A stretch of DNA of 62,000 nucleotides from Cryptomeria japonica (Eukaryota > Streptophyta > Pinopsida > Cupressales > Cupressaceae): assembly GCF_030272615.1 (NCBI RefSeq), contig NC_081414.1, positions 313,011,664 to 313,073,663 on the forward strand, written 5' to 3'. A program made the translations under genes and the position numbers. Below are positions 60,130-62,000 of this stretch, one piece after another. The stretch's first letter is position 1. Each line of letters begins with the position of its first letter. A model generated the notes under the pieces. The model was not told the DNA's origin, searched no databases, and saw only the letters and a program-made list of their open reading frames with translations.

Positions 60130-60557
60130 TGTAATTGCAATAACAAGACCCCCCTCTTACTTGCAATCTATGCCTTCAAATACTGAAATGCACTAAGGAA
60201 GACAAGACACACAAACAACAAACAACTGAAAAACGAAAAAGAAAGCCAAAACTCTGCACAAATGACTAAGCATGAGAAAAGGCCAAAATTTTACATTGGA
60301 ATGCGTGCATTTAGAGAAGCAACTCAAAAATTCGTAAGGGTTGCCTCATTTTTTATTTACAAAAATGAGGACAACAAAGTTCACTTTTTTCTTAATGATT
60401 TTTTTGGTTTTGGTGATTAGTCTTATTTGCTTGACTTTCAATTTCTAGGGTTATACTTATCCTTGTAATTTTCTATTGTAACCTAATGTACTTGTGAGTC
60501 TTATTGATCAACATCTGTCACTTGTTAACATGAATTTAGTTTTTTTCTATGGTTCAT
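60130..60557. other. Between the palindrome array and the Copia LTR region
   Basis: AT-rich sequence without a recognised feature. The start of the Copia LTR may lie within it, but no TG-type boundary can be chosen. Confidence 0.4.
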
Positions 60558-60565
60558 AGTCATAC

Positions 60566-61006
60566 CATAGTTCACAAACTTGGACTTGGAGAGCACTCGA
60601 CAAGCCCAAGTTTTTCGACCCAGCCAAAAGTCGTCAAAAATTTGGCAAAGACACAACAAAAACCAGGGTTTATTGGAGGGCCAAATGTAGGATTTTATAC
60701 TTTATAGAAGAAATCCTTGTGAAATACATGTTTTAGCCCTCGTTTTAACCTGCTCTAATGTGTCTATACTCACATTTTAACCTACCCTGATGCGTTTTAA
60801 CTCGCGTTGGCACGTTTCAATCTCACATTGTGATTTTTTACCTTGGAATTGTGTGAAACCTGTGAGTTTTTGTCTTAAATCCACCGATTTTTCTTGTGCA
60901 ACTTGTCTACAGAGATTCGTGAGTTAAACTTGTGCTTACTTGTCCATCTGAAAAATCTCCGAGTACTTGGCAACTTGGCAAGTATTTGCAAGGTTTTCTA
61001 TCCATG
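60566..61006. mobile_element. Possible short inverted-repeat transposon
   Basis: The ends CATAGTTC and (inverted) CATGGATA are flanked by AGTCATAC and GTTCATAC, an imperfect 8-bp direct repeat (6 of 8). The 10-mer ATGGTTCATA also lies at both sides. The left end resembles sequence at 39.20 kb. The evidence is suggestive only. Confidence 0.35.
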
Positions 61007-61014
61007 GTTCATAC

Positions 61015-61226
61015 TCCTAAAGATGGAGCTTATTCATCCCATATTAGAATAATATCTTTCTCTTTGTGTTATTAATGGTCATTTAAGTTGTTTCTAATTT
61101 CGCCTCTAGTTAACGATTGTTTCTTTTAGAAACATCGTCTTTGTAACTCTATTTAAAGGAGCTTTGTCTCCTAGATTAATTGAACAACATCGATTCTTTG
61201 AAATCCATATGCTTTTGCATCTGTAT
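61015..61226 (+). mobile_element. 3' part of a Copia LTR
   Basis: This sequence precedes an intact primer-binding site by a few bases. A TATA-like TATTTAAA lies at 61150-61157, followed by GGAGCTTTGTCTCC and CT-rich sequence. The left end of the LTR is unresolved and may be split by the insertion at 60.57-61.0 kb. Confidence 0.55.
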
Positions 61227-61228
61227 TA

Positions 61229-61240
61229 TGGTATCAGAGC
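61229..61240 (+). other. Copia primer-binding site (initiator tRNA-Met)
   Basis: TGGTATCAGAGC is an exact match to the usual plant Copia primer-binding sequence. An intact site here suggests a younger element than the one at 6841. Confidence 0.85.
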
Positions 61241-62000
61241 CTTGGTTATTTTCGAAATAATTTTTCAATTAAAATTCGTCACGAATTTTTAACAGTTTTT
61301 TTGAAAAATTTCTTTGTTTATTCGAAATTGCTACTTTGGCAGTTCGTTTTGGCTACAGCTACTAGGGTTTTCTGGCTATTTTCTGCCCTCTCCCGCGATC
61401 CGTCTCTCCTGCATTTCGCGCAACCACGCGACGCGTTTTTTTTCCCGCCTGTAGATTTTTTTTTGCCATTTTTGGATGGAAATCTGCATTTTCGTGGTGG
61501 GTTTTTCGAGATCTCAACTGGGTCGTCGTCAGAATTTTCTGGGTGTCTCGATTTTCGAGCCAGTGGATCTAGATTCTGATTGCAGATTCCTTTTGGGTTT
61601 TTTGCAAGGATTTGTGGGTTGTCTTCAGATTTTTCTGGGTCAGCCGGAATTTTTTTCCTGAAATTCGTGCTCGCCATACTTCATTTTTTTGAAGTCTGTA
61701 CCTGCATCTGCCTCTGTTCCTGCATTGGGATTCAAATTTTTTGAATTCTGTGCCAGCACCTCTTCTCAATTTTTGTTTTCTGTGCATTGGGAAACGTGCA
61801 AGATGGTGTCATTGACCAACTTGATGTTGGAAGGCAGTCAGGCTTTGTGCACTTAGCATCTTCTCAGCGCCTTGTTTTTTGTGCCTCGAAAAGCGTGAAG
61901 ATGGCTTATGGGCATCGATGTTTGTTTCGGTTTTTAATATTTTTTAACTTGAAAAAAATTCTGATGGGTTTTAATATTTTTTTCCCTTAAAAAAAAGTCT
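61241..62000 (+). mobile_element. Leader of the Copia element, running off the window
   Basis: T-rich leader-like sequence downstream of the primer-binding site. No gag frame has started by 62000; frames here are short and lack known motifs. The element's coding part would lie beyond the window. Confidence 0.5.

Noticed and set aside
61301-61787. Frames of 72-119 codons on both strands after the primer-binding site
   Set aside because: Phe-rich or Lys/Arg-rich translations of T-rich leader sequence; no gag motif.

Overview
The window is nuclear DNA of a land plant with a large, repeat-rich genome, most likely a gymnosperm (inference). Three things point there: one host gene whose introns reach 8-17 kb, a fragment of a chloroplast gene, and LTR elements, hAT transposons and microsatellites filling most of the remaining space. 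No bacterial-type features are present.

The one intact host gene is phosphomevalonate kinase (PMK), an enzyme of the cytosolic mevalonate pathway. It lies on the + strand and starts at 10341. Eight coding exons can be read (10341-10348, 10506-10656, 19090-19190, 19508-19623, 19824-19876, 36538-36942, 45588-45692, 45920-46147). They join in phase at GT-AG sites to give exactly 389 codons with no break. The roughly 115 C-terminal residues expected for plant PMK were not found before 62000, so intron 8 probably runs past the window.

Left flank (1-10.3 kb): microsatellite, psaA fragment, microsatellite, AT-rich intergenic DNA, an 819-bp LTR with a primer-binding site (6020-6852), a tRNA-derived SINE-like head (about 7.2 kb) and a hAT element (7599-8403). 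Intron 2 holds a hAT element (11892-12625) and several short tandem duplications, one of which triplicates the exon 3 splice acceptor. Intron 5 (16.7 kb) holds a gutted Copia element with a very long 3' LTR, a hAT element nested in that LTR, and a 3.5-kb solo LTR with a 5-bp target duplication. Intron 6 holds a Copia LTR, a Gypsy reverse transcriptase relic and another hAT element, the last two both in minus orientation as read.

Beyond exon 8 (46.1-62 kb) come two inverted copies of one hAT family around a 1.55-kb solo LTR, a Gypsy gag relic, and a minus-strand block. That block contains an LTR-like segment (right edge 55076), a decayed reading frame of about 1,140 codons with no retroviral domain that I recognise (55112-58543), and upstream of it an array of about 13 imperfect 35-bp palindromes (58.7-60.1 kb). 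A Copia LTR end with an intact primer-binding site starts at about 61.2 kb.

The most notable observations are: (1) the palindrome array and the large unknown frame it precedes; (2) a hAT group of at least six copies, each with an 8-bp target duplication, whose subterminal arrays are built from variants of GGNNACG that differ between copies; (3) the triplicated splice acceptor of PMK exon 3. All identifications come from reading the sequence and from remembered family features; no database search was run.
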